Shown in pieces: positions 46,614 to 57,272 of a stretch of DNA of 64,000 bases. Each line of letters opens with the position of its first letter. Position 1 is the stretch's first letter. The notes under the pieces were generated by a model that was not told where the DNA came from, ran no database searches, and was given only the letters and a program-made list of their open reading frames with translations. The DNA comes from Neolentinus lepideus HHB14362 ss-1. Its lineage: Eukaryota; Basidiomycota; Agaricomycetes; Gloeophyllales; Gloeophyllaceae. The stretch covers positions 255,781 through 319,780 of the forward strand of contig KV425583.1 in assembly GCA_001632425.1 (NCBI GenBank), read 5' to 3'. The translations under genes were made by a program, and so were the position numbers.

Positions 46614-47618
46614 ATGCAAAGACTTGCTCAAGTCTGCCGGGCAAGCCTACGACAGAGCCAGTCAAGTCGCAGAGCATCTACTTCCTTCATATCTGGCTCG
46701 ACATGTGTCCGTCACAATTCTACACGCACCCCGGCTACCACTAGTACTGAGCTGTTGGGCGAAAATGCGGAACCCGCGCAGGAAGAGCTCGAGAAAAGCG
46801 GCCACGAGCTCGAGGGGTCGGAAGAATACCCTAATCTCCTAACATACCATCCATTCTACGATTCACTCGAAGCCGATGACCTAGAACCGATACGGTCACG
46901 GCACACGTCGAAAATCATCATCCGGAATGACCCTTCGATGTTCGTCGAGCGCATGGAGAAGGAAGTCGAAGGCGTAGATGACGACGAAAGGCTGGATGTA
47001 GACGAGCACGGGGGTCAGGACACCGTGGACTGGCAAAAGGCGGTGACGCTAACTTCGTTCGAGATCAAACGACTACACCAGTACCTCCTTCTCGCGCGCC
47101 GGGTCTCGCAGCAGACAGGCAAGGGAAAAATCAAGCGCATGTACGCACTCATAGTGGTCGGCAATGGGAATGGTATGGTGGGCTACGGCGAAGGGAAAGC
47201 TGATGAATTGCCCGAGGCTCAGGAACAAGCCTTGAAGGAGGCCATTCGCAATATGGACTACGTCGAACGTTTCGAGAAGCGAACCATCTTCACGGAGATG
47301 TCATCGAAACTGGGCTCTACACAGATTATTCTGCGCCCAAGACCCGTCGGTTTTGGGCTGGCCTGCCAGCCCCAGATCCACCAGATCCTGAAGGCTGCTG
47401 GTATCAAGGACTGCAGTGCCAAGGTGTGGGGGAGTCGGAACAAGATGAACATCATCAAGACCCTCTTCCGGATGCTGCACGGTGGGAACTCGCCGCTTAG
47501 CATGGGCGACGGATTTGGAGGAGGTGCGCGGAGACTGGACAAGGGATCAGGTGTACGGCCGAGCCGTGACGTCGAGCGGGAACGCGGCAGAAAACTGGTT
47601 GACCTCCGGACATGGTGA
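46614..47618 (+). CDS. MRPS5: Mitochondrial small-subunit ribosomal protein uS5m
   Basis: uS5m of the mitochondrial ribosome, a single exon of 334 aa. An Arg/Ser-rich presequence (MQRLAQVCRASLRQSQSSRR) is followed by a mitochondria-specific extension. The S5 N-terminal dsRBD-like fold (about 140-220) shows RRVSQQTGKGKIKRMYALIV, VGNGNGMVGYGEGKADE and the helix after it. The C-terminal S5 fold has IILRPRPVGFGLACQPQIHQ, then AAGIKDCSAKVWGSRNKMN, both diagnostic. The final 40 residues are Gly/Arg-rich. Confidence 0.95.
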   Translation: MQRLAQVCRASLRQSQSSRRASTSFISGSTCVRHNSTRTPATTSTELLGENAEPAQEELEKSGHELEGSEEYPNLLTYHPFYDSLEADDLEPIRSRHTSKIIIRNDPSMFVERMEKEVEGVDDDERLDVDEHGGQDTVDWQKAVTLTSFEIKRLHQYLLLARRVSQQTGKGKIKRMYALIVVGNGNGMVGYGEGKADELPEAQEQALKEAIRNMDYVERFEKRTIFTEMSSKLGSTQIILRPRPVGFGLACQPQIHQILKAAGIKDCSAKVWGSRNKMNIIKTLFRMLHGGNSPLSMGDGFGGGARRLDKGSGVRPSRDVERERGRKLVDLRTW

Positions 47619-48031
47619 AGTCGATCATATACTTCTCATTCCTGTTTTCGCAGATCTGTGCCTAGACGCTTGTTGCTAGTCCCATGATATCTTTCTATCA
47701 TCAGAAAACATGAGAGGTGAAATGTCGCTTCCGGTCCTCGAGTAAAACACATGCCCGTGCTGTCAACTTTACCGTATCATACAATCCGGAGACTTCGCCG
47801 TTCTAAATAGAACCCGACCATGATAAGTTTGTGAACGTAATGGAATGCATCTAGTATGAGGATGCTAAAGTACAAATGCGTCTGAGTCATTGAGTAGAGT
47901 ACACCAGTGTACGAGATAGTGCACATGCAATACATGGACAGCGACCAGACTGCCCGTCAGAATCTAAGTTCGTTCCATGCCATGATTCAATAAGGTTATG
48001 CGTGTTGATGAATCCAATGCAATGCAATGTG
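47619..48031. other. Convergent intergenic, no gene
   Basis: 413 bp between the uS5m and kinase stop codons. Confidence 0.4.
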
Positions 48032-50247
48032 TTATGCGCCGCAGGCAGCCGCCAGAAGCTTGCCGCGTGAGAGGGAGAACCAATGTCGTCTTTTGTGGAG
48101 TCGTGAGGCGTCAGCCTTCCTGCGCGCGACGCTGGACGAGATGGCTGTAGTCATAGGCGGTGATAATGGAGATGTGGCCATGGGAGACGATAAGCGTGAC
48201 GACATAAATTGGGAAGATAGTGTGTTAGTGTATTGAGATGATGAGCCCTGAAAGACAGTAGTGGCGGGGCTGGAACTGAAGGGGGACCCTGGAGTAAGGG
48301 AGCGCTGCTTCTGTACCCGTGGCGACTGCTGTCCGGCGAAGGAAGAAGGAGAAAAGGAGCGGAGGAAAGCGGACTTGATGGGACTAAATATATTGGATCC
48401 CTTCGACTTTCCGTCCCGGGACTTCTTCGAGGACGGCGGGGAAGGAGACGTCAGAGGTACTGGCTGCGGCGTGAGATCGAATTGGAATACCGACTGAGGG
48501 TACGGATTAATGAAGAGGGGTGGCTTGCTGTCCTCAACGACCTCTTCAATCTCGTCAGAGGAATACTCGGTCTGGAAGTTGAGTTCGATGCCGGTCACGG
48601 TACTCCGCCGGCCAAAGGACGTTGACTGAGACGACAGATAAGCGACAGACTCAGTTGCATCCGTCGTGGAATACGTCCAAGTGTCGATGATATCTTCATC
48701 ATCCATAACCAAGTCTATCCCCAAATCGATAGCAGACTCCATCGTCGATTCCTTCGAAGGCGATGTCGCACTGGTAAAGAAGTATCTGGAGTCCCATGCG
48801 TCCGCCATGCTCTCGATCGCACTCTCGATGGCGGTCTGCATCGCTGATGATCCAGGAGAGACCATGGCATTGGACTCGGCGACCTCGTAGTCGGTTCGAC
48901 CGAACGCAGTATTGATGGTGAGTAAAGGCTTCGCAGGCACCATATCGTAAGACATGTCGAGCTCCGCATCGTGGTAACGAGGCGTGGCAGGCAACGAAGG
49001 TATCGATCCTACAGGCGACGACATAGAGTGAGTAGATGGCGGTGTCCTTGGAGTCGACCGATGTTTCCGCGAGAATGTCGGTGACGGCGTGACAGAGCGG
49101 ACAAAGGTGTCCTCGCCCCACGTTGCATCCGCAGCCGAGCTGTTCGCCCAGGGCGACTCGGCCTGCGACGCTGTAGCAAACACCATCTCCGAGTCTGTCT
49201 CCTTGCTCCAATGCGACACGAACTTCGCATCTGGCACGTCCTCCACCGGCGAGTCATTCTCGATATCGATGTCGGCCTCCCAAGGACAGCGAGCCATGCT
49301 GCCCTGGAAGATGACGTCGTCAGAGTAGAAGGATCGTACCCCCTTGATCGCCCTTCGCAAGTCGGGAAGTGTTATACGCTTTCGCCAATCAACTTCAAGT
49401 GTCCGAACGAGGAGAGCGTTGACCTCATCGGAGATTGGCAGGACGGTCGGAAGAAATCCGGCAGGATTCTGTAGGTAGGCACGGAATGTGGGATCGGAGT
49501 CCGCAGCGGACCGCCAGGGATTTCGGCCAGTGATTATGTTGAGAAGAATGATACCAAGTGACCATATGTCATTGAACATAGGAGAATACGTCCCAGTGGG
49601 AGCAAAGGCGCCACCCCTGCACTCTAGAGACACGTGATCAGTAAAGCCGAAATGACGCCGACATAAAACATACCAGGACTCATATGATAAATACTGCCTG
49701 TGCGGAATTCGTCACTGAGCTTATCGGTCGTGGCGAGGCCGAAGTCAGTGATGGCCAGCCGCAGGCCTTCGTCGAAACACAGAACGTTCTCCGGCTTCAA
49801 ATCACGGTGGTATATACCAACCGAGTGGCAGTAGTCAACCGCGTCAAGCAGCTGGAGAAAAACCCGCTTGATGAGACGTTCTCTCCCGAGATAGCGACGG
49901 TGATTGAGAATCTGAGAAAATAAATCGCCATCGCTGCAGTATTCCATGACGATCCACGTATAGTCGGGCTCTTCGATTACCCGATGGAGGGTGACGACGT
50001 TGGGATGCGCAGAAGCACGCTGGTGAAGAGATATTTCACGAAGATGAACCTGTCGCTGACGAGACGACTCGTGCATCTGAGCATGGATGAGACACTTTAC
50101 TGCATAGGAGGTGTTGTCGCATGAGACAGCGCGGTAAACGACACCGTAGCCACCATAACCCAAGACTTCAACAAGCTCGAGGGCGCCATCGTCGATGAAG
50201 GTGCCGAGGTCCGGTGGGGAGGGGGAGGCGTTAGTCCTCGACGGCAT
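48032..50247 (-). CDS. Ran1/Pat1-like serine/threonine protein kinase
   Basis: Protein kinase related to fission yeast Ran1/Pat1 and budding yeast Ksp1-type kinases that link nutrients to growth or mating. Minus-strand exons 49674-50247 and 48032-49623 give 721 aa. The catalytic domain is about residues 20-295: glycine loop LGYGGYGVVYRA, VAIK-type lysine K51 (YAVKCL), catalytic loop YHRDLKPENVL with D149, and DFGLA at 168-172. The activation segment ends SIYHMSPECRGG, the typical Ran1-group form. The C-terminal 400 residues are disordered and Ser/Thr/Pro-rich, with many possible phosphosites and a basic end (RRKADASRLHKRRHW). Which of the related kinases is the true orthologue cannot be told by eye. 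Confidence 0.88.
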
Positions 50248-51877
50248 GGCGAACGGAGGGAAAGGACGAATAGAAGAGACTCCGAAGAGGAGGTTGAGCC
50301 TAGCGCAAACTTCAGAGACGAAGGGTTAATATGGTCGGAGAAAGGGGGACAGTAAATGGAAGGGGTGTAATAAACGTGATTGACGTCCAGTTACGGCGTG
50401 TAAAGCATGAGGCAGCCAGACGCAACAATTCCGCACCGCAGAAGTGAGACATTCTCCGAGCTTGAGTGTGATCGACCAACCATGACTGTGATAGCGTGCA
50501 TATCGAGCCTTGCCACCGTCCCGGGTGGAGCAAACTATTGGAAGGAGAGGATGGACCTGGCCACAGGATCTAATCGCGCGTGTAGATCGAGCTTGAGATT
50601 TCTTCCCGGGACAGCGGGACACATTTGCTTCCCTCGGCAAGTTCCGTACCTTTGATCAAACCCGAGCTTAAGGTTGCGTGCAGTTTTGAAAGATACACGT
50701 TGCCGCTTACAGAAAGGATGCTCGGATGTCTAGAGCGTCCTGTACCACCAAGAGGCTGTATACGTCCGACCCTATTACCGAAGCTGCTGGGCACATACAT
50801 TCAGTGAGCTACAAGACAATGCCAGCCCGCTGTGATGAGAGGGGTAATTTACGTACTCGACCCGCTCAGCACTATACTTGACGGCCAGTGATGTCACTCC
50901 GCAATTATTGCCTTAGATATGGAAGGATGCAATCGTAATGAGAGCCGGCTTCCGAGTTCCGAGTCCAGGCCAGCAAGGAGATTTCCAGAACGAGGTACTG
51001 CGATGTTCCTTGAGAACGGGTCCGGGGACCAAGGAAGTGATCGCTCCAACAATGTATCTGACCATGCCTAGTTTCGGGAACCCAATTGAATTGATCGACG
51101 AGCGGTGGTATTTGTCTTGTATGTTCCATATAGCGTGCTCTATCCTTAGGCCAGAATGATCAAGACCAGGTGATTGATCTACTGCAGATAGAACGTTCAT
51201 TATGAAGTATGCGGAAAAACCAGGAGTCTGTGTTATAACATACCGGTATTGGGGACGACAGGAGTCGATAAGAAGTCGCCTAACTTGCGCCGGCTCTTAA
51301 GTACACATTTGTTGTAACCATATAGGACGGACAGTAACATCAGTATGCGACAGACTCTGGTGAGTGATAATTACTTGAAGTGCATCGATATCTAAGAGAA
51401 CAGGATCTACTTCGTATGGTGTCGCCGGCCAGTTCGATACCGCCTGAACTTAAAAAGCAAATCGGCACTGCGATAGGCATCAGATTCCGTAGCGTGAGAA
51501 GGGTATCCTTTGAGCAATATCATGGAATCCCTAGTTCTTGAAGGTAGAAGTGCAAAGGACTGGACAGTAGCAGCATACACAGGTGAGTGGCAGGCAGAGG
51601 CGTGTGGAAGGTCCGGACCGTAGGCCCGTTGTGGGCGCCCACAACGCGGTCGCGTCAAAACACGTGACAAGACGCGACGACGCGACGCGTTTATTGTGCG
51701 GCGCTGCGTGAGTGACCGTGGGAATGGATGGCGGAGTTTCAACTGACTTCAAAAGCGCGCCATAACCCCTTTCTTATTCCTCAACCACCCGCCAACGACA
51801 CCCTCAAGGTCAAGTCCACCGACATCGCTATCTTCAAGCACTTCTTGAATACATCATCCTCACATCTATCAGCTGCG
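50248..51877. other. 1.6-kb intergenic stretch, no supported gene
   Basis: Short frames only. Just before the next gene there is a CG-rich stretch with repeated CGCGACG words (51650-51690). It may hold regulatory sites. Confidence 0.35.
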
Positions 51878-52766
51878 ATGGCCCCCAGCAAAGCTGCTTT
51901 CACCGTGTTCGTTGATGAGGCCTGTGTGGCCGATGTGGCCAAATCGTCTGCCACCAAGTCGACCTCAAAAGGTGCGGTCTCAACAACATCCGCTACCACC
52001 ATCACTGCCCTCTTCACTTCCAACATCACCACCTTATCCCTCTTCGATGCCGAGGCCGAGAAGGAGAACATCGACCCGCTGACCGGCCTGCGCGCTGGCG
52101 CCCCCGTTCCCAAGGGGAAGAAGCGCAAGGCCCCTCTGGCTCCCAAGACAGTTAAGCCACTTCAGGCCAAGGCTATTAATGCCAGCCAGGAACTCGAGAA
52201 CGAGAAGAAGAAAAAGAAGCCGACCAAGTCGACGAGCAAGGCAAGGACTTCTAAGCCCCGCAAGCCCAAGGCGTCTAAGAGTCGCTCCCCCTCGCTCCCC
52301 GTTGTTTTGGAGGACCATGAAGACCAGCCCCGTGTTGAGGAGGTCGACGCGGACACTCGCTGCTACGAGCTCACCGTCCTTCCGCTCGCTGATGTGACGG
52401 AAGCCTACGAGGAGGGTTCACCCTCGAAGCGTCGTGCCATTGAGCTACCCCTCACGCCTTCTAAGGTCCCTCAGGTAAGTAATGCTTTGGCCACCGCATT
52501 GCGTCCATCGCTAACTCCTTACTCAGGACCGATCTCTCGAGCCGGAGATTGGTGATGATTTCATCCCCGCCGAGTTCGAGCTCGACATGACCCCGCGCAT
52601 CCGGGGCGTGTCCGTCGAGCCCGAGGAGCCCCAGTCCTTTTCCACGCCGGAGAAGGAGAAGACTTACACCTACTTCACCTTCTCGTCGCCGTCCAAGTCA
52701 GCAGAGCGCTACCGGCTCGTGCGGGAGCGGAGCCTCACGCCGGAGGAGGCTGCGCTTGAGCTCTAA
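51878..52766 (+). CDS. KEN-box-containing basic protein, unknown function
   Basis: 278 aa from exons 51878-52474 and 52527-52766. It starts MAPSKAAFTVFVDEACVADV. The middle has EKENIDPLTGLRAGAP, a KEN box followed by a TGLR motif, the kind of degron read by the APC/C. A long lysine-rich stretch follows (KKKKKPTKSTSKARTSKPRK), likely nuclear and disordered. Next are phosphorylatable TPSK and SPSK sites and an acidic part. The end is YTYFTFSSPSKSAERYRLVR, then SLTPEEAALEL. The layout (degron, basic region, short C-terminal motif) is like small cell-cycle regulators, but I recognise no named family. An in-frame ATG at 51728 extends the protein by 50 residues; 51878 is preferred because MAPSKAAFTVFVDE looks like a natural start. 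Confidence 0.65.
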
Positions 52767-54206
52767 GCTTCTACCTCTCGCCCATGCGGCCCAGCACTCG
52801 CTATCAACTCGCATAATAACGCTATCTCGGATGACCCTCACGGCTTCGCACGCATGCACGACAACTTCATGCCGCACGACCGATCCGACCCCTCTATGCC
52901 GCATCTATTCTTCATTTATCTCTTTATTCTCTCCTCAACAAATCCTGCCTCGACGCTTGGATTGGGTCAACTCGCATTTACGACCATTTGGCTGACGGCC
53001 ATCACAAACATCGCATCATTTCCTGGTTTCCTTGCTTGGTACATGCTATCCTGTCGCATTGTTTATTGTCGGTTGTATTCTAGTTGTGCATAATTCTTCT
53101 ATTTGTTCCATTCCTCTCGGTTTGGTTCTATTTTCTTTTCTTTTCTTATTCTCATTTTATCTTCAATGCCACGACATTTTCGTAGCTATTACCGTATCTT
53201 TATACGTGTATGTTACAGTCTAGTGTGCACCGTGTACAATCTAAAATCCTGAAAGATCTCGGCCGCTGTCTGAGCTGTCTGCTTTTATGCTTCTCTGTGC
53301 CGCTTGGTGGACCAGGAGGACGCGTTGATGGCCACATGTGCGCGCCTGGCCACGTGATCGCGTTTTCCTTTCCACATCCAGTATCAGAGCTGCCTAGTAT
53401 AGTACGTGCATCCTCCGTTCATGATATCGATACATTGTCCTCGAATTCACTCTTCAGTAGGCCTCCATATCTTCATACAGATCTGTGGAAGATAGTACAT
53501 AAGGGTCAGGACTGCATCGGTAAGCCCTCATCCCACTCTCCTTCCTCCTCCCGTCCGCAGTCTTCTCAGAGGGTTCGTTCATGGCTAAGCCAACTTTCAG
53601 CTTTCACTGGGCCCACTTGCTATTTCTTGACTTTTTCCTTGTCACCTGTAAAACTGTGGCACGGAAGTCTTGTAACCCTGGAGTCTTATTCGCAGTTTTC
53701 AGGGTCCGTCTATTTGCCATGTTGCAACGCATGGGTTTTGGGCGCTTACATGGCTCTCGTGACAACGCAGAATACGCATATATTCGATTCTTTCAGCCTA
53801 ACTGCCAATAATCCTTGATTTCAGCCCCCCTAGTGTTTGTGAGTGTACTGAGGTGCAACATTGACTTCGCTGCCGTAGGAGACAAGGACTTGAGCAAACG
53901 AGAGGTCCTGTTCGGCCGATGGGTCTCTCCGAGATGTCATTTTGGGAGCGCCTAAGTACGCGAATAATCGGAGGCAAGTTATCCTTAGAACCACCTTATC
54001 TAGGCGACGACATGACCCCGCACGCAAGACTGCTTTTTCCTGGCATCTCATTCGCCCAAGTTGGTTCGGTGGCGTTGTGGAGAAGATATCGTTACGGGAT
54101 CCAGATAACCTTGTAGATGCATATAACATCGGTCCCGAGCAGCGAGCAGTGGGACAGTTCTCTTCCACCACCCGTATCCTTGTCTCGTGCGCGGGGGTGA
54201 ATGAGG
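52767..54206. other. 1.4-kb intergenic stretch
   Basis: Contains the 3' flank of the KEN-box gene with a pyrimidine-rich tract at about 53125-53165 and the promoter of the first NCS1 permease. Frames at 53210-53818 and 53919-54223 show no family signs. Confidence 0.35.
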
Positions 54207-56630
54207 ATGAAAAGCATCATTGAGCTTCTAGAGGTTTCCCATAAACCTGGCTTGAGCTATAGCCAGACGTTTCTCGAGGTGTGTGGTGCTCTTCTTTCAT
54301 GATTGAGGGAGCGCGACTTCTAATCCTGGGTGCTAGAATGAGGACCTTCTTCCAGTCCCCGCAGAACAGAGAACATGGGATAAGTGGAATTTTGTAGCAT
54401 TGTGAGATTGCCCGAATATGCGTTATTCAACGTGGCGACTGACGTTAATCCGATAATAGCTGGATCGCGGACAGTTTCAACGTCAATACGTGAGTGAATC
54501 GGCATCTTATCCCCAAAGTTTATACTGATACATCTCAGATGGATGATCGTATCATCAATGATCCAGCTCGGAATGTCTTGGTGGCAAGCGTGGATCTGTG
54601 TATGGATTGGCTATGGGATTGCCGCTCCTTTCCTTGTTTTGAACGCACGTCCTGGAGCGGTACACCACATCACTTTTCCAGTAGTGGCACGTACGAGTTT
54701 TGGCTTGTGGGGTTCATTATGGGCAACCCTCAATCGAGGCGTCATGGCTTGGTAAGCACGCCCATCACGCCAAAACCTCCTTTGTCTGAAACACGCTACT
54801 TAAAGTATATGGTATGGGGTCCAAGCGTCGATCGGCGGAAACTGCATGCTCGTCATGCTGCGAGCCATGTGGCCGAGCGTCAATAACATCCGTGAGTAAA
54901 ACATCTTAGCTTAAGCGATTCATGTCCGCTCATCACGCACTTTACGAACAGCAAATCACTTGCCTGCGTCATCAGGAACGACTACGAGGGATTTTATGTG
55001 TTTTTTCCTCTTCTGGCTAATTTCGCTTCCGGCTATTTGGTTCCCCGTGCACAAAATGTGGGAAGCATAGCGATTCAATCCTACTGTCCGCTCACGGGAT
55101 TGATTATATGCAGTCGACACCTGTTCACCGTGAAGTCCATCATAGTGCCCATAGCGGCGCTCGTTTTCTTTGTCTGGTGTATAGTTAAGGCGAAGGGCGT
55201 AGGACCGATCGTGCACCAGCCTGCCACTATTCACGGATCACAGCTCGGTTGGGCAATGGTGTCTAGTCTCATGTCGTGCATCAGCAACATGGCCACCCTC
55301 GTTGTGTGCGTGTGTCGTGATTTCTATCGTTCCTCTGATTTACTCCGCCGCATTAGGAATGGCCCCGACTTTGCGTCTCGTGCTACTCGACCATCCGCAG
55401 CGGTGCTCCCACAATTAATAACGATTCCGCTTGCTACGTCTATCATTAGCTTCATCGGAATCATTGTCAGCTCGTCCTCGCAAGTAATATATGGAGAGGC
55501 TGTGTGGTCTCCCATTGACCTTTTGGGCAAGTTCTTGGATGGAGAACCGTCTCATGCGACTCGGTTTGGTGTATGTTATCCTTTGTTCTAGTGACAAGCG
55601 ATTCATTGACAAGCACGCCCATCAGGTTTGGTTCATCGCAGCTTCTTTCATCATCGCACAGGTAAGTTTTACATATTATTTCATTTCCGTGCCGAGGCTC
55701 ATCCTGACGTGTGAATCGCTCACAGATGGGGTGAGTAGCATGCTTGGAAGAGCAGGTGGCATGCGCTGACACTCCAAGAAAGAACGAACATATCAGCAAA
55801 CTCGGTTAGCGCGGGCTGTGATTTGACCTCGCTAATGCCCCGGTTTATCGTCCGTGTCCCTTTCCCACGAAGTCGGTACATCTGTTGATTACCTCCCGTA
55901 GAACATCCGGCGAGGAGGGTACATCGCTGCTATTGTCGGCCTGTGTATGTGCCCATGGAATCTTCTCAAGAGCAGCAATAACTTCACGACATATTTGTCG
56001 GCTTACTCTGTGTTCTTGAGTTCCATCGCTGGCGTCATGGTACTATCGTTTATGTCCCATCCGACTGGATTGCCAACTGACTGCCGCACTGCCAGGTCAC
56101 TGAATATTGGATAATCAGGCGCGGCCACTTTCGTGTTGAAGACCTGTACTCGACGAGGAGAGATGGGTGGTATTGGTATACATTCGGTATCAATCTCAGG
56201 TACCGTGCTCTTTAGTTTGCCAACATTGGAAGGACCTCGCTTATTCCGGGCTACACAGAGCTTATGCGGCGTATATCTCCGGACTCCTCATCAACGTCGT
56301 CGGCTTCGCTGGAGTTAGTGCGTACAAGTTCAGTCGACAATGATTTGCCAACAAGTCGCTTACCCTGCACCCTTTGTAGCGGGCCAGACTGTTCCCCTCT
56401 CAGCTACCCGGATTTACCAGATGTCATTCTTCACAGGTTTTGGCGTGTCCGCGCTTATCTACTGGCTCCTGAACCTGGCCTTCCCAGTGCCTGGGGTGTC
56501 CCGTAAATTCCAGGAAGTCGATGTATCGGAGCGCGACCACAGCGCTCCTGATTCTCGTGAAGACCTCGACGCTGAAACAAAGAGCATTGGCAAGAGGGAT
56601 ATGGAAGAAGTGGCGGTTCAAGCTATCTAG
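54207..56630 (+). CDS. NCS1 nucleobase/allantoin-type permease, tandem copy 1
   Basis: Nucleobase:cation symporter-1 family (Fur4/Dal4-like), plasma-membrane uptake of uracil, allantoin or related compounds. Fifteen exons: 54207-54278, 54337-54401, 54460-54489, 54539-54751, 54806-54891, 54952-55057, 55114-55305, 55357-55570, 55626-55661, 55726-55730 (5 nt), 55783-55849, 55902-56039, 56096-56199, 56259-56317, 56380-56630, giving 545 aa in frame. Family blocks: [92 protein letters not shown] and [11 protein letters not shown]. The end is acidic and cytosolic. Exact substrate unknown. The next copy lies 642 bp downstream on the same strand. Confidence 0.93.
55726..55730 (+). other. 5-nt microexon of NCS1 copy 1
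   Basis: ATGGG between AG at 55724-55725 and GT at 55731. It supplies Met and most of a Gly codon, and skipping it would shift the frame. A 5-nt exon (ATTGG, 58781-58785) is at the same place in copy 2. Confidence 0.75.
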
Positions 56631-57272
56631 GGAAGGATTTGCCTGAAGAGCAACGAGTGTGATCATACGATGAGTGATATAATTAAAGTTACGAACGTCA
56701 TACCATTTTGCAAACAATGAACAGAGTTGTATACATCGCAGCGAGGATGGTAGGTGCGCAATAGAAATTCTCCCTGCTGTCAATCTGACTCAAGGATGCT
56801 TTCCCTGGACAGATTATAGATATACGCGCTCGGAAGGTACGATACATACATTCTTGCAACGGCCTTGAGCAATTCGCCTTCACCTTGATCAAAGTCGTGG
56901 CGTGGGGCAGTTGTTGCTTCGCAATTCCGAGTCGAAGCCGACACCGATCTCAGATCGCTTCTGCTCTGCTTCTAATTTAAACTGTAAATGGACCGTTCGG
57001 CCTTTTAACCTGTCAAATAATGTCATCAAAGCTTGGTACAGTTACGGGATCAGGTCCTGGACTCTCACTCTGCCACCGGCGACCCAGGACGTACTTCTCT
57101 GCCGAATTATTCTAGGTTCTCTGTACGTCCATCTCGTCATTATCTTATCATTGCGGATAACAAGATTAGACCCAGCTTGTCTATATAAGCACTTCTTTGA
57201 TGGTAAGGTCGAGGTGTGGGATTGTTTCCGCTCCTACTCCCTTGTAGACGCAAAGGCTTTGCTTGACTTAAG
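56631..57272. other. Spacer between NCS1 copies
   Basis: 642 bp, promoter of the second copy; no gene. No long match to the region upstream of copy 1 was obvious, so the duplication boundary probably lies close to the coding sequence, or the spacers have diverged. Confidence 0.35.

Noticed and set aside
53210..53818. Plus-strand frame of 202 codons in the 3' flank of the KEN-box gene
   Set aside because: Composition resembles translated noncoding DNA (Ser/Phe/Leu/Cys-rich), with no domain or splice support.
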